From Ischnura elegans (Eukaryota; Arthropoda; Insecta; Odonata; Coenagrionidae): a stretch of DNA of 64,000 bases. The translations under genes and the position numbers were made by a program. The notes under the pieces are model-generated. The model was given only the letters and a program-made list of their open reading frames with translations, was not told the DNA's origin and ran no database searches. Positions 11,718-23,118 of the stretch are shown here, in pieces (the first letter of the stretch is position 1; the number at the start of each line of letters is the position of its first letter). Location of the stretch: NCBI RefSeq assembly GCF_921293095.1, contig NC_060259.1, positions 4,278,001-4,342,000 on the forward strand. The letters are read 5' to 3'.

Positions 11718-13542
11718 GGGTACATTATCTTGACCCATGGAAGGTCATCCAACGCTCAACGAAATAACGCCAATGTATAAGCTAAGAATTAATGCTTTAT
11801 ATTAACGTTATTAATGCGATTTTGGAATTGAAACAAAGTATAATGCCAGAATAACGTTTATTTTTTCATATAACCACATTAAATTATTCTTTTTTATATA
11901 AAATACGCGAAAATGAGACTTTATCATATAAGTGTAGTCAAAGTTTCAGTGGGTCATTCATAAATACAATAAAGCCAGAATGCAAATGAAACCAGCTTAA
12001 AGGTAGAGAAAAATGATCAATATTTATGAAACGTCCCATTACAACCATCATGCAGCATAAATAAATTAACAATAAATCATTTATTACTAGGACGCTATCC
12101 TAAAAGCAGTGCCGTTGGGAATCGAATAACTGATGCAACTTATGACATTGGATTTTACAAAACATAAACGCCAAGCACGAATGAAATTTCTTATTAATAT
12201 ACTTTACAATAAATTAATCTATTAAATGAATCATTAAAAACATTGTAGTATTAAATTTAAATGTACAGAGGCCATTATAAATACATGGGCGCTATCGGAA
12301 TCTCGCGACGGGGAAAAAGCCATTGCAGACCATATTTTACTGGGTCATTCACTGTCAAACCAATATGAAAAATCTAAAACAACGCACTTTATATGAAAGA
12401 AAAAGAATGAAAATTAATGAAACAGAGGATCCCCATACACATATAGTACGAATAGAAAAACCTTAGTTATTTAAAAAATAGGGCGCTATCTCATTTCAAA
12501 AGCGAATTAATCACATGCAAGGCAAGGGATTTGCACTGAACTATTCATAAATATAAGAATGAATTTTCTTCAAAACGCATTCAAATTTGGACATACTTTA
12601 AGGAAATAAAGTGAAACCGGAGCATTTAATAAAATTGGATCTAACCTAATAGGACAATATAAATAATAACAATTGACATAACAACAATTCGGAGTAAAGT
12701 TATCAATGGGTCATTTAAAAATTACTGAAAGCGAACTTCACATATGAACTACTATAGATCACGAGATAAAACATCAAATATAATGAAACGTCTATAGCCC
12801 ACACTGTTTTTTCGTATATAGAGTAACATGGTGCCATCAAATTCTACGCCTCACACCCGAAATCACCCGCACGATGGTGGAATGACATGACTTGGAATTC
12901 ATTTCTTTCTCACCACTGCGATGAGCCCACACTTGAAATAACGCTTAGATCATTGAAAAAACATACCAGTGCTATCTGTCAACAAATATGAGTAATTGCT
13001 TACTTTACAAAGCAAAAATTTTAAGGATTGCAATCTTACTGCATAGAAACAGCTTAGAAATGTGTTACTATGTCCTTAAGTGCAACATGTCTGTTAAAAA
13101 TGTACTCTAAGAACTGAACATTACCCGAGCACTCTGAAGTTTTTACATGACATGCATCAGCACAATTCTCTGATGCATGTCTAATTCTCCTGGATGTAGA
13201 CCCTGGTGGCATAGGATAAGGCTCCACCACAAATGTGCCTTGAGAGCCAACCTCTCTAGCCTTTCCTCTGGCATTCCCTCTCTCTTTTATGGCTGGCTCA
13301 TCATCACTCTCCTCCCCAGGCAAGTAGACAGTCTTCACTTTCCACACATATACCACACGCTGGAAATTAAAAAAACTCTAATAATTCATTTCCCTCTTTG
13401 AAAATTAGGCATGGGCTGGCCCTACCCACACCCTACGCAACCAACTCGCGTACAGGAATAGAAAAACTTTCTAACTTCGTTGTTTATCAAAGAAATTCAA
13501 CGATTTTTTCTGCATACGTAGGTGGAAAACTACAATGATAAC
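11718..13542 (+). repeat. Left TIR of J, interrupted at 12966-13342
   Basis: Reverse complement of 21665-23109, nearly identical by eye except for a 377-bp insertion. The inner boundary is at AACTACAATGATAAC (13528-13542), after which the left arm continues AGGTTTTAC while the right arm differs. AT-rich, non-coding. The word CATTCATAAAT or GTCATTTAAAAAT (GGGTCATT context) recurs and also appears in the inner tandem units, so the TIR itself is built from the satellite-like unit. Confidence 0.85.
12966..13342 (-). pseudogene. Captured fragment of the DUF4806-like gene (exon 2 plus intron)
   Basis: Bases 12975-13342 match 9778-10145 with no difference that I can find. The preceding CCAGTGCTA (12966-12974) matches 9740-9748, so the copy has one deletion of about 29 bp. 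It covers most of exon 2 of the DUF4806-like gene, its splice donor and part of intron 2. It sits only in the left TIR of J; the right TIR has uninterrupted sequence at the matching point (around 21865). The longest frames here are therefore gene debris. Near-perfect identity implies recent copying from the adjacent K element. Confidence 0.85.
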
Positions 13543-16360
13543 AGGTTTTACAATTGGATTTTATCCATGTCCGACAGCGTAGATAAAAAACTAATCAACA
13601 GAAAAATCGAGGTAAAGTTATCAATGGGTCATTTAAAAATTACTGAAAGCGAATTTCACTCTCAAACTACTATAGATCACGAGATAAAACATCAAATATA
13701 ATGAAACGTTGTTAATAACATTTTGGTATTGAAACAAGGTATAATGCCAAAATTACTTTTATTTTTTCCATATACCTACAAAAAATTATTCTTTTTTATT
13801 TTTAATACGCGAAAATAAGACTTTATCATATAAGTGTAGTCAAAGTTTCAGTGGGTCATTCATAAATACAATAAAGCCAGAATGCAAATGAAACGAGCTT
13901 AAAGGTAGAGAAAAATGATCAATATTTATGAAACGTCGCATTACAACTACCATGCAGCAGAAATAAATTAACAATAACACATTTAATACTAGGGCGCTAT
14001 CCTAAAAGCAGTGCCATTGGGAAACGAAACTGAAGCAACTTAGGACATTGGATTTTACAAAACAAAAACGCAAAGCACCAATGAAATTTTTCCTTAAAAT
14101 AATACTCAATGTCATAATGTGCATAAAGAATCATTAAAAATATCATAGTATAAACGCTAATCAAAAAGAAGCAAATATAAATTCTTGAGCGCTATCGCAA
14201 AGTCACCACGTGGAAAATAGTGATTGCAGACCATATGTCAGTGGGTCATTCACTGTCAAACCAATGTCAATAATCAAAAACAACACTAAATAAAAAAGAA
14301 AAAAAATCAAAATTAATGAAACAGATATTCCCCGTGGCCATTAAGTAAAAATAGAAAAACCAGAATTATTTAAAACATAAAACTATCTCATTTCGGAACC
14401 GAAATAATCACATGTAAAGCTTAACATATGCACTGAAACATTCATAAAAATAAAAGTGAATTTTAATTCATAACTCATTCAAATTTCCACTTATAACGAG
14501 AAAATAAACTATAAACCGGAGCATTTCATATCATTGGATTTAACCCAATAGGACAATATAGATATAATAAAAATTGACCTCCCAACAAGTCGAAGTAAAA
14601 TTTCAATGGGTAATTAAAAAAAATTAAAGCGAAATCCCCATCGTAATACCTCTAAATTACGAGATAAAACATCAAATATTATGAAACGTCCATAGCCCAC
14701 AAGGTTTGGCATATATATAAAGTAACTTGGTGCCAACAAATACTACGCCGCCCAACCGAAATCACCCGCACGAAGGTGAAATGGCATGACTTGGACTTCA
14801 TATTTTTCCTACCACTGTGATGTGCCCACACTTGATATACCGCATAGATCATTGGAAAACCTACACATCAAGAGATAAAGCGTCAAATATTATGAAACGT
14901 CGATAGCCCACAAGGTTTGGCAATAAATAGAGTAACCTTGTGCCAGCAATTACTACGCTGCACACCCAAAATCACCCGCGCGAAGGTGAAATGACATGGA
15001 CTTGGAATTAACATTTTTCTTACCACTGTGATGTGCCCATATGCTTGATTTACCGCATAGATCATTGAAAAGACATAATATACCACACGCTGGCAATTAA
15101 AAACACTCATATAATTCTTTTTCTACTTTGAAAATTAGGCCTGGGCTAGCACAACCCACCCTCTCCGCAACCAATTCGCGTCCAGGAAAAGTGAAAACTT
15201 TATAACTTCGTTGTTTGCCGAAAATATTTTTTAAAAATTTCCACACGCGTAGGTGCGATTAAATTTCAAGGATAACAGGTTTTACGATTGGATTTCATTC
15301 ATATTCCACTGCATAGAAAAATAATTTACCAAAAGAAAAATCGTGGTAAAGTTATTAATGAGTTATTTAAAAATAACTGTAAGCGAATATCTCATCAGAA
15401 TACCTCTACATTATGAGCTGAAACATTAAATATAATGAAACGTCCATAGTCCACAACGTTTTTTAATAAGTAGAGTAACCTGGTGACAGCAAATATTTTG
15501 TCGACCACCCGGAATGACCCGCGCAAAGGTGAATTGACATAACTTGGAATTTATTTTTTTCTTACCGCTGTGATGTGCCCACACTTGATATACCGCATAG
15601 ATCTATGAAAAGACCTATTATACCACACGCTGGGAATTAAAAAAACTCACATAATTCAATTTATTCTTTGAAAATTAGACATGGGCTGGCCCAACCCACA
15701 CCCAACGCACCCAACCTGCGTCCAGGAAAAGTAAAAACTTTATAACTCATTTGGTTATCGAAAATATTAAAAGAAATTTTCCACAAGCGTAGGTGAGATT
15801 AAATTACAAGGATAACAAGTTTTACTATTGCATTTCGTTCATATCCGACAGCATAGAAAATTAACTTACCAACAGAAAAATCGAGGTAAATTTATCAATT
15901 GGTCATTTAAAAATAATTGAATGGCAATTTCTCATCAAAGCACTTACACGTCACGAGGTAAAACATTAAATAATATGAAACGTCCATAGTCCACAAGGTT
16001 TGGCTATATATAGAGTAACCTGGTGCCAAAAAATACTACTCCGCCCAACCGAAATCACCCGCGCGAAGGTGGAATGACATGGACTTGGAATTAATTTTTT
16101 TCTTACCACTGTGATGTGCCCACACTTGATATACCGCATAGATCATCGAAAAGACATATTATGCCACACGCTGGAAATTAAAAACACTCATATAATGCAT
16201 TGTCTTCTTTAAAAATTGGGCCTGGGCTGGCCCAACCCACACTCTCCGCACCCAAGTCGCGTCCAGAAGAAGTAAATACTTTATAACTTACAATTAGTAG
16301 TTTAACGAAAATATTAATAGAAATTTTCCACACCCGTAGGTGCGATTAAATTACAAGGAT
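13543..16360 (+). repeat. Tandem satellite-like units inside J
   Basis: Bases 13620-14700 repeat the outer part of the TIR (11800-12790) with roughly 85% identity. From about 14700 a unit of roughly 545 bp is reiterated; landmarks CCACAA(G/C)GTTT...GAGTAAC fall at about 14697, 14909, 15450 and 15992, the first spacing being short. Each unit contains AATCACCCGC(A/G)CGAAGGTG, a CACTGTGATGTGCCCA block, TACCACACGCTGG and a CCAACTCGCGT-like block. The same unit occurs inverted at 21300-21960. No coding capacity. It looks like satellite DNA grown from a transposon terminal repeat. Confidence 0.75.
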
Positions 16361-16394
16361 AAATAAAGGAAGGGTAACTCTACAGTGTGTTAGT

Positions 16395-17115
16395 GTAAGA
16401 GCTGCTAGTAGTGGTTCTTCTTCTTTTTATTACTGACTGGAACATGAGGAATGTAGAATTCTACCTTGTAGGAACTTCTTGTTTCAATGTTGCGTAGTTT
16501 CCTTGACCATGATTTTTTTTAAATTTTATGTTGGCTGAAGAGCTCCTTTTAAAATATTCAACAACATTCTTCACTCTTGTTCGGAGGTCTCTAACCCCAG
16601 TAAGTGAGTTCTGTACAATCAAATTGAATGTATGGGCCTATATTGCTAACACCGCTGAGTCAGAGGTGTTGCGTGGGTTACGCGGAATAATGTCATGACC
16701 ACTGTGCTCCCGATAAATCCGTCTGTTTTTAGGGAAAGTTCCTTTAGGGTGTAACGCTAATTTATATAATCTAATTTAATAATAAATCACCAAAAAGGAA
16801 GGAAACATGTTCAGTCGTATTTATTAATTATTACCTTAAATTTTTTATAAGAAGATATGCTTACTAGTAATTACATATATAATTATGTAAGTTCATGCGC
16901 ACAGCCTTCAATGTTTTCAGTTAACTCTGGATTATTTCGCTTCATTGCAATCATTTGACTCACATTGTTCTTTTAGTTCCCATTGTTCATTTGGTTCTCA
17001 GCGCTCATTTGATTCGCAGTGTTCATTTGGTTCATGTGATTCTTTATGAACGACATGAAAGAACGATTCATTCACGTGAATAGAACCGAATGAATCGAAT
17101 CACGGATATGAACCG
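16395..17115 (-). pseudogene. hAT transposase remnant with terminal word cluster
   Basis: Minus-strand translation of about 16745 to 16395 gives AHTFNLIVQNSLTGVRDLR, then RVKNVVEYFKRSSSAN and LKQEVPTR*NSTFLMF. This matches the central part of hAT transposases (C.AHxLNLxVQxxL, VxYFKxSxxA, LKQxxPTRWNSTYxM). The expected W of TRWNST is a stop, and the frame fails on both sides, so only about 115 residues survive. To its right, 16960-17115 is crowded with GTTCATTTG/GAATCA words like the hAT end at 3364, consistent with a hAT terminal region. Both are insertions or relics within J. Confidence 0.7.
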
Positions 17116-18374
17116 AAAATCCATTTGCAGTTGTTACGAAAAAATGTAGCTCTCGTACTAGTCTCTATTTCAAGATTTCACGTCTTGCGTGATGCTGTGA
17201 ATTTAAATAATTTAAGTATTTATTTATTTAACGTGGTTGAGAAACAAGCGAAGGAAATCATTAAGACTTTTCAAAAATTCTTCCGTTGGAACATTGTTCC
17301 CAGCGTCCCCTGCGTCACTGGCTGCCGTTCTCTTTATCGCTGGGTGGTTGGGGGGGACTCCTCCCCCACCACCACCGGTTCCAAGCGTGGGAACCGCGCG
17401 TCACACAGATTCCCATGCAAGTTCTCTCTGCGTAAGCTCCTCCCCCCTTCCCTCCCGAATTCTTCCGACTTTGGTCCCTGGTACGGCAAGAACACGCATC
17501 CCGGAAAAAGTCAGTGTACGACGCGTATTGCCTAAAAACATTTGGCGAACGAAATAAAGAAGAGCGAGAAAGAATGTCTACCGCAAACATTTACGTTACG
17601 CTTTATTTTCACTGAAAGTATCCTCAACAGTTACGTTTCCATTGAATGGCAGGAAGGATTAATAAAAAAGAAAATAACGTCAATAATTGTTGGTGCATAA
17701 ATCCAGCAAGCATTTACAATTGTTGGCAGCATCGCCGCGCTCCGTTTCCCGTTGCCACGTACAGTAATAATAGTCGTAGGTTAGTGATACAGAAAGGAAG
17801 TATTTGCAATTTTTCTATGACCAGAAAATACATGATTTTCTGTAGCATAAATTATATATGGACATTAAGAAAACACGCCGGAGTGAACAAATGCTGCGGA
17901 ACCACGTTCCCGGGAAGTGGAAGCGGCCCGCTGCGGCCACATTTGGCAACATGGCATCAATAGAATTGATGAATATTCACAAATATCAGTATTTTTATAG
18001 ATTACGGATCATAAATAAATTACAAATATAGAAAAAGTGCTTTTATTAGCTATATGTCTTATTTCGAGGAAAACTGAAGGACTACGTAATGTTTATGGGT
18101 TTTTACAGTCGGAAGAATTCGGGAGGGAAGGGGGGAGGAGCTTACGCAGAGAGAACTAGCATGGGAATCTGTGTGACGCGCGGCTCCCACGCTTGGAACA
18201 GGTAGTGGTGGGGGAGGAGCCCCCCCCCCCCCAACCACCCAGCGATAAAGAGAACGGCAGCCAGTGACGCAGGGGACGCTGGGAACAATGTTCCAACGGA
18301 CGAATTTTTGAAAAGTGTTAATGATTTCCTTCGTTTGTTTCTCAACCACGTTAAGGGGGCGCCCTAGCGTTTGA

Positions 18375-18796
18375 CTTTCCCAATTTAACACTGAGGAAAG
18401 AAGACGAGAGAAGATTGGAGGCATTCGAGATGTGGGTATGGAGAAGAATGGAGAGAGAGGAATGAAATGGACGGAGAGGAAAAGGAACGACGAAGTGCTG
18501 GATATGGTTGGCGAGGAGAGGCAGCTTTTAGATGAGATACGCAGGAGACGGAAGGTATGGATGGAGCGAGTCGTAGCGGGGAGGGGATGTTGAAAATGGT
18601 GTTGGAGGGTACAATGTTAGGGAAACGAGGGAGGGGAAGGAAAAGAATAGAATTTTTGGATAGATTGAAAGACAGTAGACCTTACAGTGAATTAAAGAAG
18701 GCAGTGCAGGAAGGAAAGGGAGGCTCCCAGATCGCTTCTCGAATACTCCATGGAAACCTACCTTAATCGGAAGAACACTATAATAATAATAATAAT
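18375..18796 (+). pseudogene. LINE 3' fragment (ORF2 C-terminus) with (TAA)n tail
   Basis: The three forward frames in turn give EAFEMWVWRRME, then KWTERKRNDEVLDMVGEE with RRRRKVWMERVVAGRG, then MLKMVLEGTMLGKRGRGRKR. This is the usual C-terminus of RTE/I-like non-LTR retrotransposons (EAFEMWxxRRM...W...L..IxxG.xxGKRGRGR). At least two frameshifts break it. It ends with a stop at 18764-18766 and a run of TAA/TAATAA repeats at 18780-18796, the normal 3' tail. The 5' part is absent, as in 5'-truncated insertions. Confidence 0.7.
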
Positions 18797-19157
18797 GGCT
18801 CACGAAGGCCTCTAGCTGCAGCGCCGGGATATGGAGACGGAAGCCGAAGAGCCTCGAGGGAGAGAAAGGGGGGGAAAGGCAACTCCCCTCCCAACTTCAC
18901 CCGCGACGACTCCGAGGAGAAATTTGATGCTAAGGATAAACTTGATACGGGTCGTTGGAACAGGGTTAGCAGTCGGAGTTGATATGTGACACCTAAGTAG
19001 GGGCGAGCCAATTAAAAATATTAGACGCCAACTTCTTGTTCCTCTCTCATGCGCTGAAAAAATAGGCCTGTGAATGCAAAGGTCCTTTTGAGTTAACATC
19101 TTTTCCGAAATTGTTGGCGATGATATCTTCATTACGTAAACAAGCATGTCGTCAACA

Positions 19158-19340
19158 TAACACCGCCGACCTCGGTGTCGGCTGAGTAATGTCCTCGCCC
19201 GCCAAACAAGAACTCGCGGGTTCGAGTCCCGGCTGGGTAGGTTACCCCTATCCAGGGCTTGGTTGTTCGTGTAAATAATTGCTAAACTTTTTGAATAATC
19301 TATATAAAATGGCCCAATTTGAGCTGTATTAGGTGGTTTT
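19158..19340 (+). mobile_element. tRNA-derived SINE
   Basis: The head contains an RNA polymerase III B box, GGTTCGAGTCC (19219-19229), in the context CTCGCGGGTTCGAGTCCCGG, and an A-box-like GTCGGCTGAGTAATG upstream at 19178-19192. The spacing is longer than in a functional tRNA and the acceptor stem does not close well, so it is a SINE head, not a tRNA gene. A tRNA-unrelated body (TACCCCTATCCAGGGC...) follows and fades into an A-rich segment near 19350-19370. It lies inside the piggyBac-like element. Confidence 0.75.
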
Positions 19341-19769
19341 GGAATAAAACAAAATTAAAAAATAAAATTTCAGCTATTTTAACCAGTAATCAGCCAAATT
19401 TTAAAATTTGGCTGGTTGGATATTCTTTACGTGATTTTGCGCCGTGGTATTAGTCATTGAAAAAAATCGAAATTCGTGAAATTAAGCGTCAAGTATCTCC
19501 TGTAGGAAACCTGGTAAAAGACACGTCTTCGTATCAAGGCACAGATTTAAGCTTTATAAATATTCTGAGTCAAGAAACCGCTATGTACCTATAATAAGCG
19601 AAGCACAAACTGGTTAATAGAAAGGGTCTGCATCGTCTTCCGCGACCGTGCTAGGGCGCCCCCTTAAATAAATAAATGCTTAAATTATTTAAATTCGCAG
19701 CATCACGCAACACGTGAAATCTTGAAATAGAGACTAGTACGAGAGCTACATTTTTTCGTAACAACTGCA

Positions 19770-20613
19770 TATAGTTACACATTATCTCAAAGGTGTATTT
19801 AAAATATCTAGTGTGCAGGAAAGCTGAATAAATAAAAAATAATAAAAAAATTATAAATCTTGCATATGACAGCAAATCTGAATACAAACTATATTGTAAT
19901 GAACAAAGAATTTCTTCTCTAATGTAATTGACGTTATTAATATAAAAAAGTAAAATGAAGAAAAACTCATGGTCTTCAACCAATAGAGCATTGAATATTT
20001 ATTCGTTTATTTTAACTTTTACCCCGAGAAAGACAGGCTAAATGTTAAATTTCTTCGACGGCCGACAGAGGGCTTTGGTAATATTTTTACAACATCTTCC
20101 CCAAGTATTTCGCTGGAATCCTCAATCCGTGGACAGGTGAAACTTATTTCAGTTCCAAAAAATGTCCTCAAAAAGCAAACCACGGCATCACCTTATTCAT
20201 TAATCTCCAGAATTTTCCCTACATAGTGAGCAACTGACTTTTTGCTGCTGAATCTAGCCAGAATCCAATCTCAGCTTTGAATGTTAGTCACCGAATTTGT
20301 TAAGCTTTTTCCACTCATGCTATCTTGTTTCAGGCATTAATACCATGTCGTCTACATCCTCCTCGTCGAAGACATGATATCCAATGCCCTATCATAATCA
20401 ATCAACAAACTGAAGTAAGCTATCTTTATCAGATAAACCTTCAAAATAAAAGTTGATGAGAGGGATCTAATTAGAAGACCTAGTTTTATAAACTTCGGTG
20501 TTTTGCAACATTTAAGAAAGTTTAACGCAAGAACTGCCAGGCAGAAACGAAAAGTTTACCGCAAGAACTGTTAGACAGAAACTAAAAATTCAATCCATAC
20601 TTCAACCTCGAAG
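19770..20613. other. No gene recognised
   Basis: AT-rich to about 20040. Bases 20050-20400 are less AT-rich and their minus-strand translation gives broken stretches such as GFWLDSAAKSQL and VSPVHGLRIPAKYLGKML that look like old coding sequence. I cannot assign them to a family, and stops are frequent. Probably a decayed element within J. Confidence 0.35.
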
Positions 20614-21114
20614 CCTGGGGTAAGTGCGACCCCCTGTCAGGCAGGGCCTGTTGCCTGGGGTAAGTGCGACCCACTGTCGCACTTACCCCAGGCAACGGGG
20701 TCGCACTTGCCCCGGAAGGTAGGAATGAATGGTTACGACGGGGAAAGTGCGACCCCCCATCGAAACTAAATATAATGACCCGAGTTCCTAAATTTAAAGT
20801 AAAGCAAGGAAAACCAATCCATGAAGAAGAGAAAACAAAATATAGTTCTTACCTAACACCTCCGATGCGTTGATTCAGAGGGAACTGCGGTATAGCCTCT
20901 CCTCACAAGCAACTAAGACTGCGAGATGAACGGACGGGTATATTTCCTAAGCATGTGGAACGAGAAATTAAGGGATAAGTATTACAAAGTCGTTGGCTCT
21001 GGTTTCATAACAATGTGTGGAATATGTTGCACGACCGCCACCTGCTTCGAGAACGGAAATACGATTTTCCTGAAGGGGGGTCGATCTTACCCCGCAGTCG
21101 CACTTACCCCACCT
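20614..21114. mobile_element. MITE-like element with GGGGTAAGTGCGACC ends
   Basis: The left end CTGGGGTAAGTGCGACCCC and the right end (reverse complement GTGGGGTAAGTGCGACTGCG) form a TIR. The motif GGGGTAAGTGCGACCC, direct or inverted, is reiterated at 20617-20633, 20657-20673, 20674-20692 and 20698-20713, and GGGGAAAGTGCGACCC occurs at 20740-20757. The interior (about 20760-21070) is non-coding. No clear target duplication; boundaries plus or minus a few bases. Its architecture parallels the element at 814-1243 (reiterated G4-spacer-GNCC words). Confidence 0.6.
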
Positions 21115-21299
21115 CACCTTACTTTTATTTACAAGTGCGAAAAACAAATGTCGAAATAAATAAATGAATTGCCTGCGTTGGGACTTAAATGTGCGAAGGA
21201 TGAGATTACATTTCCACTGCTTCAATGAGGATCATCACTTGAACGCTTTCCTTTTTCCGTCAACATAAAACATTTCATTTTCGCATTTAAATCATTTTC

Positions 21300-21664
21300 T
21301 TCTTTTCAGATTTTGGAGAAACTTATTAGTGTTTTTAATTTCCATCATGTGGCATAATAAGTCTTTTCGATGATCTATGCGGTATATCAAGTGTGGGCAC
21401 ATCACAGTGGTAAGAAAAAAATGAATTCCAAGTCCATGTCATTCCACCTTCGCGAGGGTGATTTCTGGTGTGCGGAGTAGTATTTGTTGGCACAAGGTTA
21501 CTCTATATACAGGGTGTACCATTTTAAGTTCCCACCCCGAATATCTTGAAATCTGAGCAAAATGAGAAAAAATGTTTCAGATAAAAGTTATAGGGTTTAC
21601 AAAGGGACATACGATGGTGATATTGAAAATGACCTTGAAGTCGATTTTCAAGGTCAAAGAAGGG
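21300..21664 (-). repeat. Inverted satellite unit with an ACAGGGTGTACCA insertion
   Basis: Bases 21310-21507 are an inverted copy of the J satellite unit (ATGATCTATGCGGTATATCA, ...CACATCACAGTGGTAAGAAA, ...GTTACTCTATATAC). At 21508 the homology stops and about 157 bp begin with AGGGTGTACCATTTTAAG (ACAGGGTGTACC including the preceding AC), a frequent terminal motif in arthropod repeats. This is probably a small separate insertion, or the piece that joins the array to the right TIR. Confidence 0.5.
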
Positions 21665-23109
21665 GTTATCATTGTAGTTTAATTCCACCTACGTGTGCAG
21701 AAAAAATCGTTGAATTTCTTTGGTAAACAACGAAGTTAAAATTTTTTTCTATTCCTGGACGCGAGTTGGTTGCGTAGGGTGTGGGTAGGGCCAGCCCATG
21801 CCTAATTTTCAAAGAGGGAAATGAATTATTAGAGTTTTTTAATTTCCAGCGTGTGGTATATTATGTTTTTCCAATGATGTAAGCGTTTTTTCAAGTGTGG
21901 GCTCATCGCAGTGGTGAGAAAGAAATGAATTCCAAGTCATGTCATTCCACCATCGTGCGGGTGATTTCGGGTGTGAGGCGTAGAATTCGATGGCACCATG
22001 TTACTCTATATACGAAAAAACAGTGTGGGCTATAGACGTTTCATTATATTTGATGTTTTATCTCGTGATCTATAGTAGTTTATATGTGAAGTTCGCTTTC
22101 AGTAATTTTTAAATGACCCATTGATAACTTTACTCCGAATTGTTGTTATGTCAATTGTTATTATTTATATTGTCCTATTAGGTTAGATCCAATTTTATTA
22201 AATGCTCCGGTTTCACTTTATTTCCTTAAAGTATGTCCAAATTTGAATGCGTTTTGAAGAAAATTCATTCTTATATTTATGAATAGTTCAGTGCAAATCC
22301 CTTGCCTTGCATGTGATTAATTCGCTTTTGAAATGAGATAGCGCCCTATTTTTTAAATAACTAAGGTTTTTCTATTCGTACTATATGTGTATGGGGATCC
22401 TCTGTTTCATTAATTTTCATTCTTTTTCTTTCATATAAAGTGCGTTGTTTTAGATTTTTCATATTGGTTTGACAATGAATGACCCAGTAAAATATGGTCT
22501 GCAATGGCTTTTTCCCCGTCGCGAGATTCCGATAGCGCCCATGTATTTATAATGGCCTCTGTACATTTAAATTTAATACTACAATGTTTTTAATGATTCA
22601 TTTAATAGATTAATTTATTGTAAAGTATATTAATAAGAAATTTCATTCGTGCTTGGCGTTTATGTTTTGTAAAATCCAATGTCATAAGTTGCATCAGTTA
22701 TTCGATTCCCAACGGCACTGCTTTTAGGATAGCGTCCTAGTAATAAATGATTTATTGTTAATTTATTTATGCTGCATGATGGTTGTAATGGGACGTTTCA
22801 TAAATATTGATCATTTTTCTCTACCTTTAAGCTGGTTTCATTTGCATTCTGGCTTTATTGTATTTATGAATGACCCACTGAAACTTTGACTACACTTATA
22901 TGATAAAGTCTCATTTTCGCGTATTTTATATAAAAAAGAATAATTTAATGTGGTTATATGAAAAAATAAACGTTATTCTGGCATTATACTTTGTTTCAAT
23001 TCCAAAATCGCATTAATAACGTTAATATAAAGAAATACTACTTGGCATATACATCGGCGTTATTTCCTCGAGCGTGGGATGACCTTACATGGGTTAAAAT
23101 AATGTACGT
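21665..23109 (-). repeat. Right TIR of J
   Basis: Reverse complement of the left TIR, uninterrupted, 1,445 bp. It ends at the 9-bp target duplication (23110-23118). The outermost 60 bases, GATGACCTTACATGGGTTAA and on to AATGTA, mirror 11718-11760. AT-rich and non-coding; the forward frame 22991-23218 is fortuitous. Confidence 0.85.
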
Positions 23110-23118
23110 CTACAATTG

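Larger units (their letters stand above)
18355..19663. mobile_element. piggyBac-like element, TTAA duplication, GGGGGCGCCCTAGC TIRs
   Basis: Flanked by TTAA (18351-18354 and 19664-19667). The left end GGGGGCGCCCTAGCG is mirrored on the right as GCTAGGGCGCCCCC, giving a 14-bp perfect TIR. The paralogous foldback arm at 17228-17231 shows the empty site with one TTAA, which proves the boundaries. TTAA duplication is diagnostic of piggyBac (Kolobok also uses it). There is no transposase: the 1,309-bp interior carries a LINE 3' fragment, a GC-rich stretch and a tRNA-like SINE, so this is a non-autonomous element loaded with other insertions. Confidence 0.85.
17126..19769. repeat. Foldback element (about 345-bp arms) split by a piggyBac-like insert
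   Basis: The left arm 17126-17470 is the reverse complement of 18107-18354 plus 19664-19769; the right arm is cut in two by the element at 18355-19663. The spacer 17471-18106 is non-coding. Arm identity is about 95%, with a C-run expansion near 18223-18232. The arms contain chance frames on both strands. The left arm preserves the uninterrupted target of the piggyBac-like insertion (TTAA at 17228-17231). Confidence 0.8.
11718..23109. mobile_element. Element J: 11.4-kb long-TIR transposon with 9-bp target duplication
   Basis: Flanked by CTACAATTG at 11709-11717 and 23110-23118. The same nine bases sit once in the coding context of the interrupted transposase (GACAATTGTAG), so this is a true target duplication. 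The ends read GGGTACATTATCTTGACCC on the left and, reverse complemented, ACGTACATTATTTTAACCC on the right. The TIRs run inward for about 1,445 bp (right: 21665-23109; left: 11718-13542 minus a 377-bp insert). Long TIRs plus a 9-bp duplication fit Mutator-like elements best, but I see no MULE transposase, so the copy is non-autonomous. Its interior holds tandem arrays, a hAT remnant, a foldback and MITEs. Confidence 0.75.

Noticed and set aside
19158-19240. Functional tRNA gene
   Set aside because: The B box is good, but the A box is poor, the stems do not close, and a SINE body follows. It is a SINE head.
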